Source of the DNA: Parvularcula sp.
GTDB taxonomy: Bacteria > Pseudomonadota > Alphaproteobacteria > Caulobacterales > Parvularculaceae
Direction: 5' to 3'
Assembly: GCA_002704915.1 (NCBI GenBank)
Contig: PAIP01000033.1
Location: 1 to 64,000 of the forward strand
Length of the DNA stretch: 64,000 nucleotides
The notes below the pieces were generated by a model. It worked only from the letters and a program-made list of their open reading frames with translations, did no database searches and was not told the DNA's origin. A program made the translations under genes and the position numbers. Positions 34,005 to 42,358 of the stretch are shown here, one piece after another (within the stretch, counting starts at the first letter, position 1; every line of letters begins with the position of its first letter).

Positions 34005-35057
34005 TCATTTAAGGTTGAACGCGCGTTCCGCGTTCGTTTGCATCAGCTTTTTCTTTGTCTCGGGAGATATGTCGAGAAGGTCGTGCGTGCGCACCTCGTC
34101 CGCGACGAACTGATAGGGATAATCCATCGCATACATGACCCTGTCTTCACCGAGAACGGATTGCGCGAATTTGATCGCCGGCTCCCACGCCATGCCGCTT
34201 GAGGTGACATAGATGTTCGACCGCATATATTCCGCGATGGTTTTCTTCAGCGGCTTCATGCGCTCATAGCGTTTCGACCGGACGCCCGCCTGATGCATGT
34301 AGTCGAGACGATAGAGCCAATAGGGCAGGGCCTCGCCCATATGGCCGACGATGATCTGCAAATTCGGATAGCGGTCGAAAATCCCGATGGTGATGAGGCG
34401 CAAAAGATGCATGCCCGTCTCGACGCCGAAGCCGAAAATCGCGCCGTCAAGGCCCGCTTCCAGCATGGGATCGATCATCGAATCCGGCGGTGTTTGCGGA
34501 TGGATGTAAAGCGGCTGACCGGTCGCTTCGAGCGCCTTGAAGATTGGGTCGAATTTGTTGTCGTCGAGATATTCCCCTTGCGTATGACTGTTCACCATGA
34601 CGCCCTTGAACCCCATCTCGGCGCCGCGATGAATTTCCTTTGCGCTCCATTCGGGGTCTTGGGGAGCAATGCTGGTCATGCCGACAAAGCGTGTTGGATG
34701 CCGGGCCACGGCTTCCTGAAGATAGTCATTGGCGCGCGACACCATGGGCTTTGCTTCGTCCGCCGGCAAAGGCTGAACGCCCGGCGAAGTGAGTGACAGG
34801 ATCGCAATGTCGATCCCGGTCTCGTCCATGTGTTTCAGGCGCAGATTGTCGAGATCGAGCAGGCATTCCATGATATGGGTCGCCCGCTCCGACGGCGAGG
34901 TTGCGTAAAAACCCCAGAGCGACACCATGCCCTTGTCGGCCGCGCCATCCTTGACCATGCGCAGATAGGCGTCGATTTGCTCGCGCGTCGCGAAGGCTTC
35001 TTCGGTGGCGATACGCAGATAACCGCGATCGCCGCCCGTCTTCAGCTCATGAGTCAT
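34005..35057 (-). CDS. ligW: 5-Carboxyvanillate decarboxylase
   Basis: 350 residues, amidohydrolase-2 family. The sequence follows remembered sphingomonad LigW almost along its whole length, including GYLRIATEEAFATRE, GMVSLWGFYATSPSERAT, MIDPMLEAGLDGAIFGFG and MGEALPYWLYRLDYMHQAG. Metal-site residues are Glu19, the His in YIHPQTPP, the His in VGHMGE, and the Asp in AMDYPYQ. It removes the 5-carboxyl of 5-carboxyvanillate to give vanillate, a step in biphenyl (DDVA) and phenylcoumaran catabolism, using Mn(II). It starts 3 nt after the aldehyde dehydrogenase stop. Confidence 0.92.
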   Translation of the reverse strand: MTHELKTGGDRGYLRIATEEAFATREQIDAYLRMVKDGAADKGMVSLWGFYATSPSERATHIMECLLDLDNLRLKHMDETGIDIAILSLTSPGVQPLPADEAKPMVSRANDYLQEAVARHPTRFVGMTSIAPQDPEWSAKEIHRGAEMGFKGVMVNSHTQGEYLDDNKFDPIFKALEATGQPLYIHPQTPPDSMIDPMLEAGLDGAIFGFGVETGMHLLRLITIGIFDRYPNLQIIVGHMGEALPYWLYRLDYMHQAGVRSKRYERMKPLKKTIAEYMRSNIYVTSSGMAWEPAIKFAQSVLGEDRVMYAMDYPYQFVADEVRTHDLLDISPETKKKLMQTNAERAFNLK

Positions 35058-35060
35058 GGA

Positions 35061-36491
35061 TTATCCTTCGTGAACGACTTTTGTGACAAGACAGGCCTCG
35101 ACGCCCTCAGGGCCGTCTTCAGCTCCGTGTCCTGACCATTTGACGCCGCCGAAAGGCGAATCCGCGCCGCCGATCATCACCGTATTGATGCCGAGCATGC
35201 CGGTTTCAATCTGGTGCGACAGGCGTTTCTGCCGCGCTGAATCTTGCGTCCATGCGTATGCCGCCAGGCCATAGGGAAGCCGGTTCGCCTCGGTGATCGC
35301 GTCTTCTTCGGACTTGAAAGAGTTGCACAGCGCCACAGGGCCGAACGGCTCCACATTCATGATTTCCGAGTCGCGCGGAACATCGGAAAGAACGGTTGGC
35401 GCATAATAGAAGCCCTGATTGCCGATACGCTCGCCGCCTGTTTGGAGTTTGGCGCCGTGGGAAACGGCGTCGCCAATCAGTTTCTCCATGGCGTCGGGAC
35501 GGCGCGGATTGGCCATGGGGCCCATCTGCACGCCATCTTCGAGACCGTTGCCGACCTTGAGCGCCTGGGCGCGCTTCGTATAGCCGGAGACGAAATCGTC
35601 ATAGATCTCTTCTTCGATCATGAAACGCGTCGGAGAGACGCAGACCTGCCCGGCGTTGCGGAATTTCTGCGGCACCACAGTGTCGAGCACTTTGTCGAGA
35701 TCGATATCCTTGAAGACGAGCACGGGGCCATGGCCGCCAAGCTCCATCGTTGTGCGTTTCATGTCTTCCGCGGCGAGCTTCGCAAGGTGTTTGCCGATCA
35801 CAGTTGACCCGGTGAAAGACAGCTTACGGATGATTGGCGAAGCGAGGAGATGGCGCGACACCTCATCGGGCACGCCGAAAACCGCTTGGGCGACTTCTTT
35901 GGGAAGACCTGCATCGAGCAACGCCTGTAACACGGCGAGGGCGGAGGCGGGGGTTTCCTCCGCGGATTTCATGATGACGGAACAGCCTGCTGCGATGGGC
36001 GCGCCTAGCTTGCGGCCGGGATTGCCGATCGGGAAGTTCCAGGGCGAGAAAGCCGCGACGGGGCCGACCGGCTCCTTGGTGACCGTGGAGCGCATGCCTT
36101 CGGGCCGGACCAGGGTCCGGCCATAAATGCGATGGCATTCGCCGGCGTAAAAATTGAAGAGACCCACATTCATCATCACCTCGATGCGGGCTTCCTGGAA
36201 GGGCTTTCCTTCCTCCATGGTGGCGATGCGCGCCATATCGTCCGCGCGCTCCATCATCAGCCGCGCGGCGCCCTGAAGCACATTCGCGCGCTCCTGCGGG
36301 GTCGATTTGCGCCAGATTTTGAACCCTTTTTCTGCGGTCTCCAGCGCGCGGTCGAGATCGGCGGCGTCGGCGAGCGGCAATTCGCCCAGCGTTTCCTCTG
36401 TGGCGGGGTTCACTACCGGGTGGGTGCGCCGCGAGCCTTTACTGATGCGCTCGCCGTCGATGATCATGTATAATTCGGGATAGGCAGTCAT
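35061..36491 (-). CDS. Aldehyde dehydrogenase, succinate-semialdehyde-DH type
   Basis: 476 residues from ATG 36491. AFSPWNFPIGNPGRKLG near residue 145, GCSVIMKSAEETP, MELGGHGPVLV with the catalytic Glu, and nucleophile Cys284 in FRNAGQVCVSP. It heads the operon with ligW, so the logical substrate is 5-formylvanillate (product 5-carboxyvanillate) or a related formyl-aromatic; this is inferred from order alone. It belongs to the GabD-like branch, distinct from the enzyme at 23146. Confidence 0.87.
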   Translation of the reverse strand: MTAYPELYMIIDGERISKGSRRTHPVVNPATEETLGELPLADAADLDRALETAEKGFKIWRKSTPQERANVLQGAARLMMERADDMARIATMEEGKPFQEARIEVMMNVGLFNFYAGECHRIYGRTLVRPEGMRSTVTKEPVGPVAAFSPWNFPIGNPGRKLGAPIAAGCSVIMKSAEETPASALAVLQALLDAGLPKEVAQAVFGVPDEVSRHLLASPIIRKLSFTGSTVIGKHLAKLAAEDMKRTTMELGGHGPVLVFKDIDLDKVLDTVVPQKFRNAGQVCVSPTRFMIEEEIYDDFVSGYTKRAQALKVGNGLEDGVQMGPMANPRRPDAMEKLIGDAVSHGAKLQTGGERIGNQGFYYAPTVLSDVPRDSEIMNVEPFGPVALCNSFKSEEDAITEANRLPYGLAAYAWTQDSARQKRLSHQIETGMLGINTVMIGGADSPFGGVKWSGHGAEDGPEGVEACLVTKVVHEG

Positions 36492-36710
36492 TTTACTTCG
36501 CTTTCCGTTTGCGTTCACTCTTGCTGCGCCAGCGTCACTTATAGGTGGTAATTCGTTTCCGCAGGCGAAATCTAGTCGAATGTCCATGGGCAAGAGCTGC
36601 CGATATGGTAGTGAATATCACATCAATCGTGAAGCGGCGTCGAAAGATGGCGCGTCACGAAAGCCTCTAGATGGCTCAAGAAATCCGGTATCACGGATTC
36701 AGGAGGAACA
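36492..36710. promoter_or_regulatory. Divergent promoter region, ALDH-ligW operon / LigD-type SDR
   Basis: 219 nt between divergent genes. Two inverted repeats are visible: GTGA-ATA-TCAC at 36611-36621 and AATCCG-gtatca-CGGATT at 36682-36699. The second ends just before the SDR ribosome site AGGAGGAAC, where a bound protein or hairpin could control translation or initiation. No local regulator gene is present. Confidence 0.4.
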
Positions 36711-37601
36711 ATGAAAGACTTCGCCGGGCGGACAGCCTTTATCACGGGCGGCGCCAATGGCATCGGGCTCGGGCTGGCGCGCGCATTGCTCGCCGAAGGC
36801 GTGAAAGTCGCCATCGCCGATATAAGGCAGGAGGCCCTCGAAACCGCGCTTGAAACGCTGGATAACCAGGAAGTGATCGGCCTGCGCCTGGATGTCGCGT
36901 CACGCAAGGAATTCGCCGACGCCGCAGACGAGGCGGAATCCCGCCTCGGGCCGGTGTCACTGCTTTTCAACAATGCCGGGATCAATCTGTTTCAGACGAT
37001 CGATGAAAGCACCTATGACGACTGGGACTGGGTGCTTGGCGTTAATCTTCACGGCGTCATCAACGGGGTGCAGACCTTTGTGTCGCGCATGAAAGACCGC
37101 GGCGAGGGCGGACATATCGTCAACACCGCCTCGATGTCGAGCTTTCTCGCCGGACCTGTGCCCGGCATTTACAACACCGCCAAATTCGCAGTTCGCGGCT
37201 TGTCGGAATCCCTGCGCTATTCCCTTGCGCCGCACCGCATCGGCGTTTCCGTACTCTGCCCCGGCCTCGTCAAAAGCCATATCTACGCCAGCGACGATGT
37301 TCGGCCGGAAGCATTGGCGGCGCGGGGCAAGCCTGTGGACGCGGCCTTCAACACGCAATTGGCGAAAGTGCATGAAGCGGGTATGGAGCCCGATGAAGTT
37401 GCGGCGAAAACGCTCGAGGCCATTCGCGAGAATAAATTCTACATCTTTCCGCATCCGGAATTCAGGGACGAACTCCGGGAAGTCTTTGACGAAATCATTG
37501 CCGATTACCCGAAAGGCGACGCCCCGGTGGAGCGCCTCGCTTTCGAGCGGGGACGGCGGGAGAATTACCGCAAGGCTCGCGCGGCGGCGCGCGGCAAATA
37601 A
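36711..37601 (+). CDS. SDR, LigD/LigL-type C-alpha-dehydrogenase family
   Basis: 296 residues. TGGANGIGLGLARALLAEG near residue 11, NNAGINLFQTIDESTYDDWDW near 86, SMSSFLAGPVPGIYNTAKFAVRG with Y-x-x-x-K near 158, and an about 50-residue C-terminal extension (FIFPHPEF-like motif YIFPHPEFRDELREVFDEI) typical of LigD, LigL, LigN and LigO. Those enzymes oxidise the alpha-carbinol of beta-aryl ether dimers. It is immediately convergent with a LigF-like GST pair, which would use the ketone product. Stereospecificity cannot be assigned. Confidence 0.83.
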   Translation: MKDFAGRTAFITGGANGIGLGLARALLAEGVKVAIADIRQEALETALETLDNQEVIGLRLDVASRKEFADAADEAESRLGPVSLLFNNAGINLFQTIDESTYDDWDWVLGVNLHGVINGVQTFVSRMKDRGEGGHIVNTASMSSFLAGPVPGIYNTAKFAVRGLSESLRYSLAPHRIGVSVLCPGLVKSHIYASDDVRPEALAARGKPVDAAFNTQLAKVHEAGMEPDEVAAKTLEAIRENKFYIFPHPEFRDELREVFDEIIADYPKGDAPVERLAFERGRRENYRKARAAARGK

Positions 37602-37611
37602 GCCGGCGCAA

Positions 37612-38394
37612 TCAGCCCCAGCGATTGATTTCCGGACCCGGCGCCCAGATATCCTGCGGCGTCGCCGTCCTGGCGAGGGACAAGGCGCGCGAAACCGACG
37701 GTCTCGCCTTCACGCGGTCAAGCCAGCCCGCGGTGCGGCTGGCGCCGTCGAACGCGCCCGGTTCGAGATCGCGCATGCCGGCGAGCCAGGCGTAAGTCTC
37801 AAGATCGGCGATGGAAAAATCCCCCAAGAGCCAGTCGCGACCGTCCGAGAGTTGCGTTTCCACTTTATCGACCGCCGCTTTGATCTTCGCTTTTGAATCG
37901 TCGACCTTTGCGTCATCGAAAGCGCCGGCGCGGATATCCGCCCAACGCGTTTTCAGATCCTCGCTTTTGATCGGCGCGATGAGTTTTTCGAATGCAGCGT
38001 CATCGAGCGCCGACAGCTTATCCGCAAGGTGCGCCTTGACGCCGAGATAAGCGGCGGCGGGCGCCACGCGTTCGATAATCTGCCGGCACCATGTCATCAT
38101 TTGCCAGCGCGCAAAGGGATCTTGCGGCGCAATCGGCGAGATGGATGCGCTGTCATTGAGATAGCAGGCGATAAACACCGAATCCGCCATGGGTTCGCCG
38201 TCGGCAACGAGAACCGGCCCTTCGCCCTCAATGCTCATATGGACTTCAACGCCGCTCGGCACATTGTCTTGATGGCGCTCGCCCATGGTCAGATCGATGT
38301 TGCGCAGTTCCGCATCGTGTCCGGTTTCGAAAAGCGCCGCCAGGACGGTGAGCGACGGGCCATTGGGTTCGCCGTGATAAAGCACCAAAGCCAT
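37612..38394 (-). CDS. Glutathione S-transferase, LigF-like, second subunit of coupled pair
   Basis: 260 residues. The ATG at 38394 overlaps the upstream GST stop by one base (TAATG). The N-domain begins MALVLYHGEPNGPSL but is degenerate compared with LigF: the gamma-Glu-binding motif reads DSVFIACYLN instead of T-E-S-T-x-I-x-E-Y. The helical C-domain has DWLLGDFSIADLETYAWLAG. It may be a non-catalytic or altered partner of the GST encoded just upstream, as in the heterodimeric BaeA/BaeB etherase of Novosphingobium. That pairing is inference from coupling. Confidence 0.82.
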   Translation of the reverse strand: MALVLYHGEPNGPSLTVLAALFETGHDAELRNIDLTMGERHQDNVPSGVEVHMSIEGEGPVLVADGEPMADSVFIACYLNDSASISPIAPQDPFARWQMMTWCRQIIERVAPAAAYLGVKAHLADKLSALDDAAFEKLIAPIKSEDLKTRWADIRAGAFDDAKVDDSKAKIKAAVDKVETQLSDGRDWLLGDFSIADLETYAWLAGMRDLEPGAFDGASRTAGWLDRVKARPSVSRALSLARTATPQDIWAPGPEINRWG

Positions 38395-39155
38395 TATGAA
38401 CGCTCCAGGATTTTTATGCGCGTCGCCAGATCGGTCTTGCCCATGGCCCAGGTCTTTTTCGCCGCCGGGCGCTCGTAAATCTTGCGCAGCCATTCGAGGA
38501 TATGCGGCGTTTTTTCGTCATTCGACAATTCAGGCTGCGACAGGGGCAGGGCGTAGGCGATATTGAAACCGTTTACATCCGCGAGACTGTACTGGTCGCT
38601 GGCGAGCCATTCGCGTTTTGACAATTCCTCTTCGAGCATGCGGATGCCGAACGCGACGCGGCGCTGGGACTCTTTCATTTCCTCTTCGCCGAAGGTTCCG
38701 TAGATCGCCTTGCGCCAGGCGACGCGCCGTTCGGGCAGGGGAATGCGGTCGATGGCGGCTTTCAGCATGTCCGGGTCTTTGCTGCGCACCATCGGGCCTA
38801 TGAACACCGACCAGCCGATCATGGAGAAGGACGGGGCCAGCCACTGGTCCATGAATTTCATCCACCAGCGGATGCGCCATTGGTCTTTCGGATCGTCCGG
38901 CATCAATTTCGGGCCGGGAAAGGCCGCGTCCACATATTCCATCATGGCGGTCGATTCCGTCAGCACCCGGTCGCCATGGGTCATGGCCGGGATCGTGCCT
39001 TCGGGATTGATGGCGAGATAGTCCGGCTTGTGCTGATCGAAATTCAAAAGATCGACATAATGGCTGTTGAAGTCGACGCCTTTTTCCATCAAGGCCAGCA
39101 TGGGTTTGCCGGAATTGGCGTTTGGCTCCCAATGATAAAGCGTGACATCGCTCAT
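38394..39155 (-). CDS. Glutathione S-transferase, LigF-like (probable beta-etherase)
   Basis: 253 residues from ATG 39155 (GAGAG upstream). VTLYHWEPNANSGKP near the N-terminus, NFDQHKPDYLAINPEGTIPAM and TESTAMMEYVDAAFPGP match the LigF pattern of GSH-binding loops. The C-domain carries the LPERRVAWRKAIYG segment, equivalent to the PIPEQQLKWRRARNG region of LigF. It should cleave the beta-O-4 ether of alpha-keto dimers with glutathione. It is coupled by TAATG overlap to the second GST and faces a LigD-type SDR. Confidence 0.83.
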   Translation of the reverse strand: MSDVTLYHWEPNANSGKPMLALMEKGVDFNSHYVDLLNFDQHKPDYLAINPEGTIPAMTHGDRVLTESTAMMEYVDAAFPGPKLMPDDPKDQWRIRWWMKFMDQWLAPSFSMIGWSVFIGPMVRSKDPDMLKAAIDRIPLPERRVAWRKAIYGTFGEEEMKESQRRVAFGIRMLEEELSKREWLASDQYSLADVNGFNIAYALPLSQPELSNDEKTPHILEWLRKIYERPAAKKTWAMGKTDLATRIKILERS

Positions 39156-39413
39156 GCGCTTCTCTCGTCTTTGCCGCTGTCGCAGGCTGAGGGACCAGCC
39201 GGTCTGTCGCATAGTCATAGTCAAAAACATTCTGCGCCGATTGCCGGATAGCGAAAGAAAACGAGACCCGGCCCGAGATGAATTCCCCGCTGGTTATTGT
39301 GCGGCGCACACTTCTCCGTGACCGATTTCCTGCATTTGATCCTTCTCATTTGGCGTCGCCCGCAATAGCGCAGAATGGTCAAAAGAAGGCCGCGAACAAA
39401 AGGAGCAGGGCGC

Positions 39414-40250
39414 ATGACGGATCAGCATATCGAAGACTGGAATGGCGAAGTCGGTGAGCGCTGGCTGAAATATCTCGTTCCGTTCGAGTCGATGATCTCA
39501 CCCATCAATGCGTCCCTGATGAAAGCGGCGGCGTTCAAGCCCGGCGAGCAGGTGGTGGAGGTCGGCTCTGGCGGCGGCAAGAACGTCATCGAGATCGCAA
39601 AAGCGGTCGCGCCGTCGGGCCGCGTCCTCGGCGTCGATGTCGCGGAAATCCTGATCGCGCACTCGAAAAAGCGCGCAGCGGAAGCTGGCGTTGACAATGT
39701 TGAGTTGAAATGCGCCGACGCCCAGACGGCGAGCCTCGATGCGCCGCGCGACCGCGCCTTTTCGAGCTTTGGCGTGATGTTTTTCGAGGATCCCGACAAG
39801 GCCTTCGCCAATATCAGAAGCTGGGTGAAGCCGGGCGGCGATTTCACCTTTTCCTGCTGGGGCCCGCCAGATCATAATCCCTGGATAGGCATGGTCGGGG
39901 CCATCGCCGGCAAATATGTGGACATGCCCGAACGAGACCCGGACGGACCGGGCCCTTTTCGCATGGCGGACCCGGAAGCGACCAAGGCGCTCCTCGAACG
40001 CGCCGGATGGAAAGATGTAGAGTGCAACTTATGGCGCGGCGAGCAATTGCTTGGCGGGGAGGGCGCGACGCCGGAAAGCGCCGCCGATTTCGTCATGAAT
40101 GCGCTCGCCATCGGCGAACCGCTGGATGAGGCGGGCCCAGGTGTGAAAGACAAAGCGCGCGGGGAAATCGTCGAGGCGCTGAAACCCTATTACAAGGATG
40201 GGTCGGTGCGCCTCGACGCCGCCGCCTGGATTGTCACGGCGGTAGCTTGA
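39414..40250 (+). CDS. Class I SAM-dependent methyltransferase
   Basis: 278 residues from ATG 39414, chosen for AAAGGAGCAGGG just upstream. SAM-binding motif I is VVEVGSGGGKNVIEIAK near residue 43, and the acidic loop VLGVDVAEI follows. Motif post-I/II reads FSSFGVMFFEDPDKAFANI. It resembles UbiE/arsenite-type small-molecule methyltransferases. No partner gene is evident: it is divergent from the GST pair and followed by a repeat region. Methyl acceptor unknown; methylation or transmethylation of aromatic hydroxyls is one possibility. Confidence 0.82.
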   Translation: MTDQHIEDWNGEVGERWLKYLVPFESMISPINASLMKAAAFKPGEQVVEVGSGGGKNVIEIAKAVAPSGRVLGVDVAEILIAHSKKRAAEAGVDNVELKCADAQTASLDAPRDRAFSSFGVMFFEDPDKAFANIRSWVKPGGDFTFSCWGPPDHNPWIGMVGAIAGKYVDMPERDPDGPGPFRMADPEATKALLERAGWKDVECNLWRGEQLLGGEGATPESAADFVMNALAIGEPLDEAGPGVKDKARGEIVEALKPYYKDGSVRLDAAAWIVTAVA

Positions 40251-40277
40251 AGACTTCTGTAAATGCTGAGGTGCGTT

Positions 40278-40455
40278 CTTCCTCCCTCTCCCCCTTGGGG
40301 GAGAGGGCTGGGGTGAGGGGGTAGCCTCTGCCTTACATTACCGCGCATGAAATACGCGACACTCAATGTTCAATCTTAACTTAGACACCGTTTCAGACCG
40401 AAATGTTGCTCACCCTCACCCCAACCCCTCTCCCTCAAAGAGGGAGAGGGGCTTT
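40278..40455. repeat. Pair of inverted repeat blocks
   Basis: A block at 40278-40322 (CCTCTCCCCCTTGGGGGAGAGG then GGGTGAGGGGGT) is repeated in inverted orientation at 40410-40455 (ACCCTCACCCC then CCTCTCCCTCAAAGAGGGAGAGG). The two copies flank 87 nt of unique AT-richer sequence and lie between convergent genes. Such repeat pairs are common in Alphaproteobacteria and may act as transcription ends. Confidence 0.7.
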
Positions 40456-40460
40456 TAGTA

Positions 40461-41597
40461 TTAGGCCGGCAGGCGGAAGACGCGTTCGGCGTTTTCCTGC
40501 ATCAGCATTTTCTTGTGGGCGGGCGGAATATCCATCCGGTCATAGGCGGCGACTTCGTCCGATGACTGCTGATAGGGGTAGTCCATGGCGTAGAGAACGC
40601 GTTCCGGCCCCATCACGTCCATGCAGAATTTGATGGCCGGCTCCCAGCCCACGCCGCTCGTCGTGATCCAGATATTATTCTGGAAATAGTGGCTCATGGG
40701 ATGTTTCAGCGTCACCGCGGGCTGCCCGCCGCGAAGGCCCGGCACGCCGTCGGCGTTCGACTGCATCCAGTCGAAGCGATAAATATGCAAAGGCATGCAC
40801 TCGCCGAGATGGCCGATCACGAGACGCAGCTTCGGATATTTATCGAAGGCGCCGGAAAGAATAAGGCCCATCGTGTGGTTCCACACATCATGCGGGAAAC
40901 CGCCGAGCGCGCCGAGCGTGCCGCGCGCCGTATAAACCCTGTCATCGAATGGCGCAGTCGGATGGATGTAGAGCGCGGCGTCGTTTTCCTCGAGCGCGGC
41001 AAGAATCGGATCGCATTGCGGCTCGTCGAGAAAATGCCCGCGGAAATGCGAGTTCAGGACCGCGCCGTTAAGCTTCAACTCTTTCATGGCGCGTTCGATT
41101 TCCCGCGCGGCTGCGTCTGGGTCCTGCGGCTGAAAAGCGGCGAGGGCGGAAAAGCGATCAGGGCGTTTGGCGCAGGCTTCGGCGGCGATGTCGTTCGACT
41201 TTGCTGCGAGGCGCGTTCCTTCCTCCGGCTCCAGCACTTGCGGGCCCGGCGCCGTTAACAGGAGAAGCTGACGGTCGATGCCATATTCATCCATATGCGA
41301 AATGCGCAGATCGCCGAGATCGCAGAGCATTTTCTGGAGTTCCGGCATGGAGGCGAACATGCCGCCCATCTTGAGCGCCGGATCGTTGGGCGCATTTGCA
41401 CTTTTCAGGAGTTTGACCTGAGCCTCGACAAGGTCTGGAAACGTCCAGGCTTCTTCGGTGGCGATGCGCTTGTAGGGCGCGTTGCGGTCGATCTCGCCGG
41501 CGGGCGGCGCCATTCCGATGCGCCGCCTTACGCCGCGCTCCACCATATGGCCGCGAAGGCCTTTCTCGCTGCCGTCGGGAAGTTTTTCATTCGCCAT
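40461..41597 (-). CDS. LigW-like amidohydrolase, probable aromatic-acid decarboxylase
   Basis: 378 residues, amidohydrolase-2 family close to LigW/gamma-resorcylate decarboxylase. RIATEEAWTFPDL contains the metal-binding Glu, ALYIHPTAP and VIGHLGE provide His, and ERVLYAMDYPYQ provides Asp. Compared with LigW it has about 25 extra N-terminal residues and an insert near 225-240 (TARGTLGALGGFPHD). The ATG lies inside the upstream SnoaL-like gene (11-nt overlap), so the two products are coupled. It is a paralogue, not a copy, of the LigW at 34005, so a different carboxylated aromatic is expected. Confidence 0.83.
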   Translation of the reverse strand: MANEKLPDGSEKGLRGHMVERGVRRRIGMAPPAGEIDRNAPYKRIATEEAWTFPDLVEAQVKLLKSANAPNDPALKMGGMFASMPELQKMLCDLGDLRISHMDEYGIDRQLLLLTAPGPQVLEPEEGTRLAAKSNDIAAEACAKRPDRFSALAAFQPQDPDAAAREIERAMKELKLNGAVLNSHFRGHFLDEPQCDPILAALEENDAALYIHPTAPFDDRVYTARGTLGALGGFPHDVWNHTMGLILSGAFDKYPKLRLVIGHLGECMPLHIYRFDWMQSNADGVPGLRGGQPAVTLKHPMSHYFQNNIWITTSGVGWEPAIKFCMDVMGPERVLYAMDYPYQQSSDEVAAYDRMDIPPAHKKMLMQENAERVFRLPA

Positions 41598-42276
41598 TGA
41601 GTTTCGCTCCCATCACCGGATGCGCATAATGATATGGCACGTCATGACGGTGCGGCCAGGTCTGGCGCGGCTCCGGCAGAAGTTCATCCGGCCCCAGCGG
41701 ATTTTTCGGATAGGTTTCGACGGCCGGCTGTAAATGCGCCTCCGTATGCGCCCAGCCTTTTTCATATTCGGCCTGCCACTGCACCATATAGTCGAGACGC
41801 TTGATCTTCCAGACGCCATCCTCGCAGACATAGTCGTTTTCATAGACGCCCGCTTCATAGAATTGTTCGGGCAGACCTTCCGGTTTATAGTCGCGGCTCT
41901 CATGGTTCCCGCCCATGAGGACGGCGCGGAACCGGCCTTTCGCGGTTTTGCGATCATCGGCGACCGTGATGATGTCCTGCATCTGAAAGTGATCGAGCAG
42001 GAACCCGTATTCCGGGCCCGGCTTTCCTTTCGTGAAAAAATTTTGGAACCAGGTCTTGTAGAGCCGGGCAATGCCTTCATGACCTTTATAAATGCCTGAA
42101 AGGAAAACGACCTCGCCGTCCTCGGAAAAGAGCTGCACGACTTCATCATACTGGCAGAAATCAATGTAATAGCCGTAAGCGTAATGAAGCTTTCGGATCG
42201 CGTTCAGATCTTCGATCTTGCCGACGCGATTTTTCAGCTCAGCAAGCTCTGACTTCATATCGTCAAGTTCACTCAC
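41587..42276 (-). CDS. SnoaL/NTF2-like protein
   Basis: 229 residues from GTG 42276, chosen because GGGAGGACGCC lies directly upstream. A short N-terminal coiled-coil (MKSELAELKNRVGKIEDL) precedes the NTF2-like barrel: RKLHYAYGYYIDFCQYDEV, LFSEDGEVVFLSG, LLDHFQM, and WKIKRLDYMVQWQ. NTF2-like barrels serve as small hydrolases, isomerases or dehydratases (scytalone dehydratase fold). The same protein type occurs at 55974, also beside an SDR and a CmcJ-type oxygenase. It is divergent from an SDR with 82 nt between them. Confidence 0.82.
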   Translation of the reverse strand: MSELDDMKSELAELKNRVGKIEDLNAIRKLHYAYGYYIDFCQYDEVVQLFSEDGEVVFLSGIYKGHEGIARLYKTWFQNFFTKGKPGPEYGFLLDHFQMQDIITVADDRKTAKGRFRAVLMGGNHESRDYKPEGLPEQFYEAGVYENDYVCEDGVWKIKRLDYMVQWQAEYEKGWAHTEAHLQPAVETYPKNPLGPDELLPEPRQTWPHRHDVPYHYAHPVMGAKLNGE

Positions 42277-42358
42277 GGCGTCCTCCCGGTTATCATTCTT
42301 GCTACCCCGATGGATAACATGCGGGGCGCGGCAAACCACTATCGCCGGGGAGGCATTC

